Shown: in pieces, positions 33,857-48,436 of the stretch | How the letters are laid out: the number at the start of each line of letters is the position of its first letter | Numbering within the stretch: position 1 is the first letter of the stretch | Assembly (NCBI GenBank): GCA_022828595.1 | Contig: JAKGHH010000002.1 | Span: forward strand, 45,664,222-45,728,221 | Source: Nelumbo lutea | Taxonomy: Eukaryota; Streptophyta; Magnoliopsida; Proteales; Nelumbonaceae | Direction of reading: 5' to 3' | DNA: 64,000 nucleotides | Notes under the pieces: model-generated | What the model was told of the DNA's origin: nothing | The model's database searches: none | The model's input: the letters and a program-made list of their open reading frames with translations, nothing else | Translations under genes and position numbers: made by a program

Positions 33857-36800
33857 ATGGATGATGGCGAGAAGAATGACTTGAAAATTGAGAGGCTTCA
33901 TTTGATCGATGTTTCTTCTATGGACGATTGCCTGATAGCGTCACCTTCTCCCAGTTTACAGGACTTGCAGTTTCAGTCTTCTGGTATTCATTTATCATCT
34001 TTTCTTTGATCTTGATCTGTTAAGTACATGAGGTATTTGGTTTTAGCTAAAAGGTCTCTCATTCTTTCATTGCCTACAATTTTACTACTATACTTCATTG
34101 TTCTAGGGTATTGTGATTTCATATGATACTGTGATGTTCTTTTTATGATGGATTTGATTCCTGCTATCCTGGTTCAGTTTTTTATCTATGTAGCATAAAT
34201 GGCCACGCAATTGCTTCTTATGTTTTAATTGTTCCATCGAATTATGCTGCTTCTCGATCGTGTTTCGTAGTCATGCATATTGCATAATTGTCAAACAATG
34301 TGCAGCATCAACGGTGTTTTAAATTTCGCCATTAAACAATGTTGATCATCACACAACTCATATCATCTTGTAAAAGGAATTGCAAAACTAAAATCCAGAA
34401 AGAAGATAGAGGTTATTCTTTCCCTACTTTTATTGTCGCTCATCTTGTGCTTGAACGTTAGTCAGGTGTTTTATTTACTCGGAAAATAAAAAGTCATTCT
34501 TCTTATAATTAACTTTGAAATCCAGCTCATGATACATTCTATTCGTTAGAAGATAATGAAGATTAAAGATTTGGTTTTATTGGAGGAATTGGAGACATGA
34601 GGAGATTAGTGTTATTTACTTGCCATTTTATGGATTAAAATCAATAAATAGCAGGCCCTTCTGTATGTGTAAAGAGACACTGGAGCCTTTGGTGAATAAT
34701 GAATAGGATATTCTGGTTCCTGAGGAATTAGGTTACTGGAGAAATTCGGTCTACGAATGGGTGGTCATTGAGTTTGCTTCTGGATAAAAGCAAATCCTGA
34801 TAGAAAGCATTTCAGTGTTTTAGTTTGGCCTGCCCTGGGGGATTGAAGTTAGTGTTGCATTTCTGTGTTTTAAGTAATGGATAGTGTGATCATGTCTGCG
34901 TGCAATGGACTAATTAGTTAAGTAAGAAGAATATTTTGTTGTAAGTTATTTTTTCATTCTGGCGTGGATACTAAATTTTCCTCTACCACCACCATATGTT
35001 TTTTTTTACTACATCCCTTCCGGAAAATTGGTCCTATCAAGTTTCACTAATTTGAATAATGGATATCTAATCATCACCTAAAGAGGACGGTCCAGACATT
35101 GTGGTCCTCTTGGTTTCCTGATCAAGCAACATCCTGTAGAGACTCTAGCATAATGGCTGCAACTTGGGCAGACTCGGGTTGACCATTTACCAAAATTTGA
35201 ATGGGCTCAGGCCTTATACTGTGTAAATTCCTCATGTATCAACTTGCACCCCTAAGCATATACATATTGTAGGTCAAGAGGCCCTCTCCTCTAAATAACA
35301 GACTCTTCTAGAGCGATACAGATTTACAGAATACCACCACAAATTGATCAGTGAAATTCCTGAACAACATCGAAGTTCAAACTAAATTGATTGTTCTCAA
35401 GCCTAAGCATCGGTCAATTCACGAATGAATATGATCTTCTGGGTTTAACATAACAAAACAAAGAAATAAAACACTGAAATAGGTGGACTGTTTAGCAACA
35501 GAACCTTAAACAATATCAAAAGGATTTGTTCCATTATCTTCAAAAAAGTGTGTTCCACCAAAGCATATATTCCAACCCCAGTCACCACAAATTGTGCTAT
35601 GAATGACTGATTAAACCAAGGTTTTTAAAACCGGACGGGGTCAAATGGTCCGACTGGATGGCCTGCTCTGACAAAAAAAATAAAAGCAAAAAATGGCCAA
35701 AACCATTGTCCAGGTCAACGGTTTGACAGTTCGACCGCCTGGGTCAGCGGTTTGTTGACCAAATCAACAGCTTTTGGCCACAAAGCAATTTTGGGGTGAA
35801 ACAGGACCCGTCAGATGACTGGTTCCCGGTTTTCTGGTCCGACCATCCGGTCCAGTCCAGTCCAGTTTTGAAAACACTGGATTAAACTAAGCAAAACTGG
35901 GAATTTTCTGAATTTTTCATCACAAATCCAAATCAATTCAAACATCGTTGATCTTCAAAATGGAAAGTTTTCTAAGTTCATTCACTATCAAAATCTATGG
36001 CTTTCTTTTCATAGTTTATATCTTGTCTTCCTATGATGTTTATGGGAACACCAAGTGAATACTAAGAACAGAGATTACATCAATACTCTGTTCAGCAGTC
36101 AGCACTATTTATATTAGAAATTACATCAATAACGTTACAAATATTCAATGCAGGTTTTCTGCATGTGAATCTATAAGTTAAGTTTTAATCTAACTAGTTC
36201 CCACTAAGATCTAAGAATGACTTAATGAGCATCTGTACAGGCCTTTGGGACTGAAATCTGGATTGTAAATTAGGCAGGGAGGAATAAATGTGGTCTTTCT
36301 TGTGGTGGGAGATAAATGAGCAAATGGACCAATCTTTTTCTATTATCATTACCATCCATTATTTGTATGATACAGGTGATATACTTTAGGGTTCATATAG
36401 CTGGTTACTCATGGTAGGAAATATGCATCATATACAATAGATTGCTTTTACATTGACAAGACATTATTTCTCAGTGATATCCTCTATTTCAGAATTGCTT
36501 AAAATTATTTCTTTTTGAACTCAAATTGACAGGATTTTCACAAAGTTCAAAGAAGCATGGCAATTTTCAGTTGTTGGAAGCTCGTCATGCTCGGGAAAAT
36601 GATTTGGTATATTTGCCTCAAGAAATGGGGCAGGCATCTCAGTTGTCCGAATCCTCTGAACGAGACAGAACAAGAAAAGTTGGTAATTATAATTTGCGCA
36701 AAAGTTTAGCCTGGGATAACGCCTTCTTCACAAGTGCAGGTATGCCATCATTTCCATTAGCATTATCCATGTTTTGTTTTTCTTTCAGAATTTTGACTTT

Positions 36801-39780
36801 TTCAGATACTTAAAAATGTTGACTTTAAAGCTCCTTATCATATCCGCAGGTGTTCTTGATCCCGATGAATTGTCAATGATAAATAGTGGGTTCAAGTTGG
36901 CTAAAACACATTTATTACCTGTTATTCAAGAAGATGTACAGCGACCCACCAAGTCAATCTCCACATTAGACAGTGACATCTTAACATTGGAAAGCCTTGA
37001 GGTTAATTTGTTTGGAGATATAAGGGCTTCCATCCAAAAATTCAAAGGAGCATCTAATGGAAAATATCCTACTAGCAAGGGGCGAGGACAACCAGGTAGC
37101 AAAAGTTGTCACTGTGATTATGTTGCCATTTCACTAATCACCTTTAGTTAAAGGATGAATTGATGCAAAAAACGCTCTCTCTCCTACTGTTTGTCAAGCT
37201 CCACCGTTATCTTTTGCATGTGCATGGCAAGAACACTCCTTTCAAATTCTGTTTAGCTTAATAGATTTACATGTTTTGTGCTTCTTTTCTTTGCATGGCT
37301 TTTTGGTAAAATTATTCTGAAAGTAGTGTTGATTCTTCCTTTCAGCATTGCATAAGCAGGAGCTTGCATCTCAAGTTAGGGTAAGTACTCTTTCAGTTGC
37401 CACGGACACTATTTCTTCAAGGCTAGCTTTATATTTATTTTGTCCCAGAATCTCAGATGAAGCAGATAAGCAATTCTAGGAAGCAAACTATTAGTTTACA
37501 AGGTTCAGGAAAAATAAAGGAGGTTTCCGTTCATCCACGAGCTGTACAGGCATGTACCATAAACTAAGCACGTCGTCTTTAACCTATAGATTGATATGTA
37601 TTCCTGGTCTTAGCACCTGTTTTGGAAATGCGAACATGTTTACTTACAACTGAATTTTCTATGTTGCTAATGGTTGCAATTTAATTTGCTATGCCTTTAA
37701 TCCTCAATATATAACCTTGCCTTAACTGTCTAATCAAGCAGTGGCGATCCTGCCTTAACACTCAATAATGATGTTTTTTAGATGTGGTTTATCTAACATC
37801 TTAAATTGGTTAAAAAAGGCTGCTGCTACAAGTGGAGAGACAGATACGTCATCCCTTAGGCCACCTAAGACAGTAGGAAAGGTCAACCGCATCTCAGCTG
37901 CACCAACAAAAAGAACTTCTCTGGGTACCAACCATGCGAAAGTGGAAAATTGTACTGCTAAAGCTGGATCAGGTAAGATTAAGTACCATGAATGCAAATT
38001 GATTTATCTTGCAAGAGGAGAAACACGTTAATCTGTATTTCAAGTATTTGACTTTGAACTAGATGTTACAATTGCAGGAAGGGGAGTATCTACCTTGCTG
38101 TCCAAGAGACCTGGTATTGCTGATTCATCTAGTGGTATTTCTATGTCATCCCCCAAATCTTCTCCGGGTTCTCCCCTTGTCACCAAAGTGGAATCAACAG
38201 CTTTTTATTCCTCTAACAACAAATCTGTTACTACTTCATCTGGTTCTTCTGGCAAATCTCTCTTGAACTCTCGGAGGACCAAAATTGATTGTAGAAATAT
38301 CAGTCCACCTTCCTCCGGTTCAACCCCCAAAACTCCTTTGAGAATTTCTAGAAATAAAATCGCAGCCGGAAGTTCACATCTCTCAACTTATCTGATGTCA
38401 ATGCCCAAGCCCTCTTCAAGCATTTCGCCTGCTAGCTCTATGGATGGATGGTCGTCGGAATCATCTTCATCAACTTCAGCCATCAACCAAAGGTCTAATA
38501 GTTCAAAGGCCAGCATTGATGTTAGTTCTCCTCAAAGAGATGTCTCTCTCGACAGTGGTTCCCCTAGGTCATTGGATATGCAGACACATCCGCATGATCA
38601 ACTTATACCACCAAGTCAACGTTCCGACAAAATTTGCTTGGGAACTGGAATACCTTCTTACTCAATCTCTAACAAAGTTTCTAGAAGTGTAAAACCATCT
38701 GGTCTTCGAATGCCATCACCAAAGATAGGTTTTTTTGATACGGTTGGTTTTTCTATTCATCCCACCTGCATTTTGCTTTCCTATTTTTTAGCTTGCAAGA
38801 TTTGAATATTTGCTTTACTAAAAATGTACTTTACGAGGATAAAGTTTGGTTAATTTTCAGGATAAACCCATGGGGCGCACTTCCAGTGGAGGTCCGCAAC
38901 AGCATTCTACTGTTCGAAGTGGTTTGACTAGGCAAGAATCCAGAATTGGTAACTACAATGTAGGTGCCATGAAAACAAAGCAAGGTAAGATTCAGCCTTC
39001 AAATACAGTAACAGGTGCGGGGAATATAAGGATCCGTTTGGTTTGAAGGAATAGGGGTCTGGAATCGGAATCGGAATGGGCTATTCCGATTACAACTGTT
39101 TGTTTGGTTGGGCAGAATTGGAATTCCATTTCTATTTCTGCTGGAATGGCATTCCCCCATTTGAGGGAATGGCTATTCCCTACCCCTCCCTTCGAAATGA
39201 AATCCCATTCCTGTTGATTTTAATTTTCATTCTCATTCTTGTCTGAACCAAACAGATTATGAGAATGAATCATTCCAATTCTGATTCTGAAAGATTTCAA
39301 TTCCGATTCTGACTACGAACCAAATGGACCCTAAAATTTGATTCTCAGCACGCTGGAACACTACTATCTACTTTACCAAAGGTGTCTGGTACTTCAGGGA
39401 TTGCAAAAGAAGATCATGCTTGCTTATTTTCAGAAGTTCGTGGGTCTTATAGGAATGATACAAAGAACCACTCAAAGACTTGGGAAGTAGGGGGAGAGGT
39501 GCCTAATAGAATTCCACAAAATACCGTTTCTGGTTTAATTCCAGAGGAGAGTGGCATCCAAGTTGAATTCAAGAATATATTGGGTGCAGAAAACATGCGG
39601 CAATTCCACGTGATGAATCTTGAGATCAGTCCCAAAAGATTTCGTGGACTTCATGTTTCTAAAGAAAAGGAAAATTTATTTCATTTTGAAGTAGATAATT
39701 TGGCCAAACATTTGGTAGATATGGATCTGAATAACTCGGTGAAAGAGCTTTATGGTGAAGAGAAATGTTCTACAGGTTGA
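33857..39780 (+). CDS. Plant-specific Ser-rich basic protein, possibly GTSE1-like
   Basis: Exons by splice signal and phase: 33857-33983, 36533-36739, 36850-37095, 37346-37380, 37457-37549, 37819-37972, 38078-38742, and 38861-39780, the last split by a MITE at 39030-39331. Without the MITE and one TAA the product is about 713 residues; as it stands translation stops at 39044-39046 (about 570 residues). Landmarks: a conserved LRKSLAWDNAFFTSAGVLDP block (exons 2-3), NLFGDIRASIQKF, RPPKTVGKVN, a long Ser/Pro/Lys region, and PSGLRMPSPKIGFFD near the end of exon 7. I recognise it as a plant-wide family sometimes called GTSE1-like and thought to be microtubule-associated; that naming is tentative. 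Intron 1 (2.5 kb) holds a hAT MITE. The intron after exon 5 appears to use a GC donor. The E2F site upstream fits cell-cycle expression. It may be a disrupted allele or pseudogene. Confidence 0.72.
35617..35879. mobile_element. hAT-type MITE, family C, copy 2 (intron 1)
   Basis: It begins CAAGGTTTTTAAAACC and ends CAGTTTTGAAAACACTG. A perfect 8-bp duplication, GATTAAAC, flanks it (35609-35616 and 35880-35887). It lies in the first intron of the Ser-rich gene in a position that leaves splice sites intact. Confidence 0.85.
37550..37818 (+). other. Probable GC-AG intron
   Basis: Exon 5 ends ...GTACAG and the next bases are GCATGT. Only a GC donor here keeps phase 0 with the next exon (AAATSGETD). 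The acceptor AAAAAAG at 37818 is purine-rich, but CTAAC at 37791-37795 is a good branch point. The nearest GT donor (37554) would put the next exon in a wrong or stopped frame. Confidence 0.5.
39030..39331. mobile_element. Tourist-like MITE, family A, inside a coding exon
   Basis: A 302-bp element beginning GGATCCGTTTGGTTTGAAGG and ending ACGAACCAAATGGACCC, with TAA on both sides (39027-39029 and 39332-39334). Taking out the element and one TAA rejoins the coding frame without a stop. It carries the family A marks (GGAATAGGGG, GAATGGCTATTCCC). Confidence 0.85.
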
Positions 39781-40068
39781 TGGTAATGAGTAATGACCCA
39801 GGATAATTCTGGGTTTCCAAATTCGTACTCAAAGGAACAGCTTGATGCCTCCAGGAGGGGCAACAGTTTTCTTAGATAATCGTTCAAGGCTAGTCTGCGG
39901 TCTCCCTCCACGGCTCCACCTACTTTGGAGGTTATGCCTGTGAGGACTAGCGGAATCAACACAAGAGTAAGTGATAGAGAAGGCACTCACATTTTTCCTA
40001 GAACGCATAAAGCAAGAAAACAGCCGAGTTGTGGTGTTTCATCGTTCATCGGTGTTGGAGCGCTTTGA
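39781..40068 (+). pseudogene. Probable decayed C-terminal coding end of the Ser-rich gene
   Basis: In the same frame as the preceding exon, after stops at 39778, 39784 and 39787, codons from 39802 read as Ser/Arg/Pro-rich protein (RSPSTAPPTLEVMPV; TRVSDREGTHIF) with only one stop (39877) before 40066-40068. That composition fits this protein's tail. It could instead be 3' UTR that is open by chance. Confidence 0.4.
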
Positions 40069-41529
40069 TAAAATTCCCATATCTTGCCACATGAATGAAG
40101 CAACCGTACGTAGTCTTGTTTTCCAATTGGTTGATACTTGAGACTTGGAAGTACTACAACCCTTTTCTAGTTTTCTGGCTTTGTAAAACTCTTTTGTGTG
40201 GTATCATTTATGCCATGGTTTATATTGAGGTTGGCAAGTGGTATTTCCCAAAGTCCAACTCCAACCCCAATCCATGCCTTGCACCATAACATAATTCACA
40301 TCTGATAGAGTGGGGAGTGGGGGTGTGGTTAGTTTAGCATACTCTAGACTAGAGAAACGAGAAAACTTGAAATCAGAATGGAACTGAAGAGCCAATGATA
40401 ATCAAGCATCATATGTTTGAATGTAATACATTAATATAATCATAGTAACGTTTAGGGCCAAGTGGGATTCTTATCTGCATTACCCCAATAGAAAATCCGT
40501 CTATTCATGTTACCGCCAAAGAGAGTGGGAATAAGATCAGAGCCGATTATTCTAGCATTACAGCAATGGGGGCCGTTTGAAATACAATCTGACAATAAAA
40601 CTGGGCATCACTTGATCGACCAGCGCCACGGAGATCAGGACCTTGTGTATTAATCTAGAGGCGCAACTTGGGCGAGTGCTGAGCTTTCGGCCAACGGATT
40701 GAATCCTGGGACCTAGACGCTGGGCCCAGGCCAAATGAGACAGCTCTGCCCTAGATTGTCATGTTACTGGTTTTCAACTTTGAGCTTATAGTATCTTGCA
40801 CTTCAAACCTCTATATGGGTTTTCAATCCAATTTGGACACCCAACACCCATAAAAAAAAAAAAAAAACAATAAAAATAACCATCAACATTCTCTGCAAAA
40901 AGTTGCAAATCAACAAACAAGTATTTAAAACACACAAGTTCCAAAGCTTCCTGAAATACATGACTCATCTTTTTTTTAGTTCACACTAGAATATTTTTGG
41001 TGAAATGATTCGCTCTTTCCCATTTATTTTGAATTACGCTTTAACTGAAATTAGAAACATCAACCTCTTTCTGAAATTTATCCTAATATTCAAGCGATAG
41101 CCCTATATCAGAAGCATGAATTCATAGCCAAGAGGGGCTCAAAACGTGAGAAGAGGACCCCACGTTGTTAAATCTTAAGTGATCTACAATATCCAGGATA
41201 AAAAAAGTTTCTCCGACTAGTAGAAGAAAACAAAGTTTAGCAACCTCTCGTACATCACGAGGCAGAGATTAAGACACCACTACACCAGTGAATAGAGAAA
41301 GGAACAGTGTTGCATTACATTATCCTAAACGATAAAAGGAGATAGAAATTCTGCAAAATCTTATAAAACTGCAAAATTAAAAAATAAACCGTTCACAAAA
41401 TCCACTCTCAAAATTACCATCCTCGAATAGATATTTAACTTAATACTAGAATGAAAGTTCAATCTCTTTTTTTTCTTGATGGATGATAAAATTCCACATT
41501 AACCTAGGTAAAAACAAAATATTCTCCAT
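40069..41529. other. Intergenic stretch between converging genes
   Basis: No open frame resembles a protein. It should hold the 3' UTRs of the plus-strand Ser-rich gene and the minus-strand RPS23 gene, which converge here. Confidence 0.5.
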
Positions 41530-44157
<2,628 letters not shown>

Positions 44158-44234
44158 GGCGACAGAAAGGTAGAGGCTCCTCGACTGTAACAGAAACTGG
44201 GGCGCTTCGAGGATGAGGAAGAAGCAAATGCCAC

Positions 44235-44243
44235 AAACCCTAA
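44235..44243 (+). promoter_or_regulatory. Telo-box of RPS23
   Basis: AAACCCTAA, followed by a second CCCTA, sits about 20 bases downstream of the TATA box in the direction of transcription, near the expected start. Telo-boxes are typical of plant ribosomal-protein genes and help drive expression in dividing cells. Confidence 0.7.
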
Positions 44244-44262
44244 CCCTACAAACGAACCATGT

Positions 44263-44270
44263 TATATATA
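44263..44270 (-). promoter_or_regulatory. TATA box of RPS23
   Basis: TATATATA about 106 bases upstream of the minus-strand ATG; a transcription start near 44235 is inferred. Confidence 0.6.
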
Positions 44271-46108
44271 GAACCTTCACCCGGTTCAAATTCTTTAATA
44301 GACGGAATTTGCTGCTCTCTTTAATTAATATGACCGAACCGTCCTCAGTATAAATTAAGGTTTAGTCATTAGTGGGGTGCAACTTGGATTGGATCGGACT
44401 GCGCCCATTGAAATTTTGGCCAAAGCCCAAACCAAGCCCTTCTAAGTTTTTTTTTCCGACGCCAACCAAATCCGCCCAAGTTGCACCTTTGAAATTGGGC
44501 TTCTTGCACTTTTGCCGATTGCTTCAATCATTTTACATTTTCGTTCCTATATTCTCCGATATTCCATTGACCTCCCTATATTTGTAGATTGATTGCATTC
44601 GTGTCCTTATTGCCAAAAACAACCTAAAACTCTTTTTTATGGAAGGCAACACAAAATTGTTAAAGCTGCACTTACTAATTCAGCTGAAACTTCAAAAATG
44701 AATAGTATTCTTTGTATATTAGCTTTACTTCAGTTCAAAAATATTTGTAAATTCTAATTAAAAAAAAAACAAAAGTTTTCCTCCAGGTAGAGAAATATAT
44801 GAATCAAAAAATAAAAAATAAAAATGAAAAATATGAAGACTATTAATTTAAAAATAAAAGTATAACTCAATTTTCTTGGTAAAAAAAATATAACTCAATT
44901 TTTATTAAAACTTGCAAATTGTTTTCTAACTTCATGTATAATTGAAGGCAAAATCTATGGTGCATCTATTTCACTATGCCACAAAAGATGTGGTTGGTAG
45001 AATGTGATGGTAAGAACACTTTGTTTTGTGAAAGTACACTTTATAAAAAATGAACCAATGAAAATTAATTAGACTTTAATATGATTGGTTGAGGTTTAGA
45101 TTTAAATCAGACCAATATTAGTGAATGCACCGCAATTGAACTCCTAATTGAAATAATAGCTTATGAATGTCAAACTGTGTTTGATTGCAGTGCAAATTTA
45201 TTTGCATCGATACAAATTTATGGTAGAATGAATTATTTGGGTGCAAAATTTGATTTATTTATGTTTCAAATTTTATCTTACTTTGTTTAATTGCAGTACA
45301 AATGAAGTAAAATAAGACTCCAATGCAGAATAAAGTAAAATTTAAAACAAAATTAAACCAAAATTTGCATTTTTTTTCATTTGCACTCCTACTTATTTCA
45401 TTCTAACCATACAAAAAAAAGAATGGGACAATTGGGTCCACATGTTCTGTTCAGAAACCACAATCCACATCCAAAAATAAAATTTAGGCTACGTTTTTTA
45501 TTTGATTTATGTGTAATTAAGAACCCATATCTAAGAATATCACCCACACCAACAAATTGAATGCCTTTCTTATGGGATTTTTATTGGAATCAGGAAATAG
45601 ATTCGGATTTGATCTGTCGAATCCCTAAAAGATATGCGGTAACTTTTTGGTCTAGGGGAAACAAACAAAAAGTAGTGAAAACATTGCCTTACAGAAGGAA
45701 GGAAGAAGCGAGCCTTTTGAGATATTGAATGATGTAGTGGAACAGGAACCATGGGATGTGCTGCAGTGCAGTTTTATGACTTAGAAACTGTAATAAATAG
45801 AAACCTAAACATGATAGGTTAACAGGGCTTTTGAAATTCACCATAAACAGAAGCTTTCCCACGCTTTTAAAACCAGTCAAAAGGCGAATTATTTAGATGT
45901 CAAAATTTCAAGAACCAGATAGTCATTTTCCTTCTCTTTCCGTGTGATTATTGCTTTGTTGATCAAGATTATGAGAAGGGTTTATTCAATTTCTACCATG
46001 TATTTATTTTGTTATAAGTTATAAGATAGGCATTCCAACAGTGGGACATTAACAACATTTCTTAAAAGAGAAAGGAGGCTTGCTCGAGATCAAGCAATTA
46101 AGTATATG

Positions 46109-46459
46109 TTTGGTTCCATTGGAGTTTATAGTGGGGTCATTTATTATTTTAAACATTTATCTATACTATTTTACTTTAAATTTTTCTTGTTTTTTTTTGT
46201 CTGGATGAGCATCATTTTAAACATTTATTGTTTTCTACCTTAGATTAATACCCATAAAAGCATGAAAGAAATGATGGGCACGAAAATTTGACGTTTCCAC
46301 AAATGCCCCATGCACAAAAGACCAAGTATTTCAATTTCTTAGTATTTATTTGATAAAAAGTAAACAAATAGTGGTTTCATGGTTTCATATGCAATAAACA
46401 TAAACATCCATGTGGCACTGATGTGGCCGCATTATTTCAATAAATGCCAATGGACCAAA
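46109..46459. mobile_element. MITE with TTTGGTTCCATTGG ends
   Basis: The left end TTTGGTTCCATTGGAGTTTA is inverted at the right end (TAAATGCCAATGGACCAAA, one base short). The interior has CATGTGGCACTGATGTGG. A second, 5'-truncated copy runs about 46690-46812, and partial starts occur near 13706 and 48898. Confidence 0.6.
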
Positions 46460-46494
46460 CATCCTCTAAGAAGACAAAAACTTGAATGATCTAA

Positions 46495-46685
46495 GGCCCT
46501 GTTTGATTCGCATGAATAGGGGTCCATAATTGGAATTGGAATGGACTATTCTGACACCAATTGTTTGGTTTGGTGGAATCAGAATCTCATTCCCTTTCCT
46601 ATTATAATGAATTCCTTGAGGGAATGGCCATTCCCTGCCCCTCCCTTGGGAATGAAATCTCAATCCTTGAGAATGAAACCAAACA
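46495..46685. mobile_element. Family A MITE, truncated
   Basis: It starts GGCCCTGTTTGATTCG with TAA before it (46492-46494) and has the GGAATGGCCATTCCC block. The right end is missing: sequence passes into the truncated second TTTGGTTCC-type copy. Confidence 0.6.
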
Positions 46686-46847
46686 TTTTAGATTCTTGGT
46701 GTTTATTTGATAAATGGTGAAACCACATAGTGGTTTCATATGCAATAAACACAAACACCCATGTGGCACTGATGTGGTGGTGCTTTTTCAATAAACGCCA
46801 ATGGAACCAAACATCCTCTAAGAAGGCCCAGACTTTGAATTATCTGA

Positions 46848-47129
46848 GGCCCCATTTGGTTTAAAGGAATAGGGGTCCATAATTGGAATAGGAATGGGCT
46901 ATTCCGGTTACAACTGTTTGGTTTGGCAGAATCAGAGTCTCATTCTCATTTCTGCTAGAATGACATTCCCCCATTTGAGGGAATGGCCATTCCCTGCCTC
47001 TCCTTTGGTAATGAAATCTCAATCCCGCTAATTCCAATTTCCATTCCCATTCCTATTTGAATTAAGCAGACTATAGGAATAGACCATTCCGATTCCGATT
47101 CTGATTCCAACTATAAACCAAATAGGCCC
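46848..47129. mobile_element. Family A MITE
   Basis: Begins GGCCCCATTTGGTTTAAAGG and ends AACCAAATAGGCCC; flanks TGA and TAA, a duplication with one change. Body as in the other family A copies. Confidence 0.75.
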
Positions 47130-47456
47130 TAAGAAAAGAAAAGGCCTTCCATAAAAATAAATAAATAAATAAATAAATAAAAGTTTGAGATCCAAATTCC
47201 CAAGCACAATTGTTGAAGTATGGGGATTGGATTTGGTTACCCTTTTTTTTTTTTCAAGTAATCACAATTCATTGAGATAGTAAAGTAGATTCCATCACCT
47301 GCAACAAAGCAAAGCAATACAAGCTATGGTTAATTTCTGATTAGAGTGTGGTTAATAAATCCAATGTATCTCACCAACAAAGCAATTTAGCATGCCTTTT
47401 TTGTTTATCAAGATCTGTTCCAAGTACTAGGAACAATGGGTCTACACGTTTTTGTT

Positions 47457-47979
47457 AGGGAAAATTTTCGATTAGTACCATGTACTTTGGGTCTAGTGTC
47501 ACTTTGGTCCCCAAACTTTAAAATGCAACAATTCAACCGGACTTTCAAATGTGACAATCTGGATCTTACCGTTAACTAGTTGTTAATCAATCGTAAGTGA
47601 CATTTTAAAAAGACACAAATGCCCTTCAAATGTCATCTAAGTTTCTTTATCAAGTATGCAAACATTAAGCAAGAAAATTAGTAGTCCCAAATCCTTGCTA
47701 CTTCTATTCAAGAATGTTGGGGATCACTAGAATGCCCACTCAAACGTAACCCCAACTTTCTTGAATGGAAAAAGCAAGGATTTGGGACTTCTAATTTTTT
47801 TTTTTTTTTTTGTCAATGTTGGCATAGTTGATAAAGAAAATTAGATGACACTTGAAGGGCATTTGTGTCTTTTTAAAATATCACCTAATGGCTAATTAAC
47901 AACATTGTTGTATTTTAAAGTTTGGGGACCAAAGTACCATTGGGCGCAAAATACATGGTAATAATCAAGAATTTTCCCT
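47457..47979. mobile_element. Foldback element with long inverted arms
   Basis: The left arm (AGGGAAAATTTTCGATTA, then GGTCCCCAAACTTTAAAAT) is inverted at the right (ATTTTAAAGTTTGGGGACC, then AGAATTTTCCCT). Inner segments (ACAAATGCCCTTCAA) are also inverted, so almost all 523 bp can pair. A perfect 8-bp duplication, TTTTTGTT, flanks it (47449-47456 and 47980-47987). Non-coding. Confidence 0.8.
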
Positions 47980-48436
47980 TTTTTGTTATTTGTCTTCATT
48001 GGAATGCAAGGATGCACGGCTTTTTTTGTTATTTATTTTTGCAAGAATGCATGGTCAAGGAAATTTGTTCTTGTTGCTTCTATCTTCTATTTTTTCTTCA
48101 TTATTTCTCTTAAGATTTTTTTTGTTGGTTTTGAATCACTTCATTGGTGTTCTTAGGTCCACTTCCTCTAGGATCTGTTTTAGTGGTGTTTGGCATTTCT
48201 TCTTTTTATTTTTCTCTTATTTTTTTATTTGTGAGACTAATGTTTCTTAATGGCTCGCCAAATTGAATTAAAATCAAATATTCGAATATATAATCGAATT
48301 CCAATATTCAGTATTTGTCGGATATTGGTTTTCTAATCGAAATCCAATTCAAACATAGATTGATTCTATTTGTGTTTGGTCCATTTACCAATTAATGATC
48401 ACATGACATGATTTTGAAGAAATACAATGCTTTGCA

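Noticed and set aside
38985..39348. An ordinary intron between 38985 (GTAAGA) and 39348 (CTCAG)
   Set aside because: The phases do not match (donor phase 1, acceptor phase 0), and without the MITE it would be only about 59 bp. A TAA-flanked MITE in an exon explains the sequence better.
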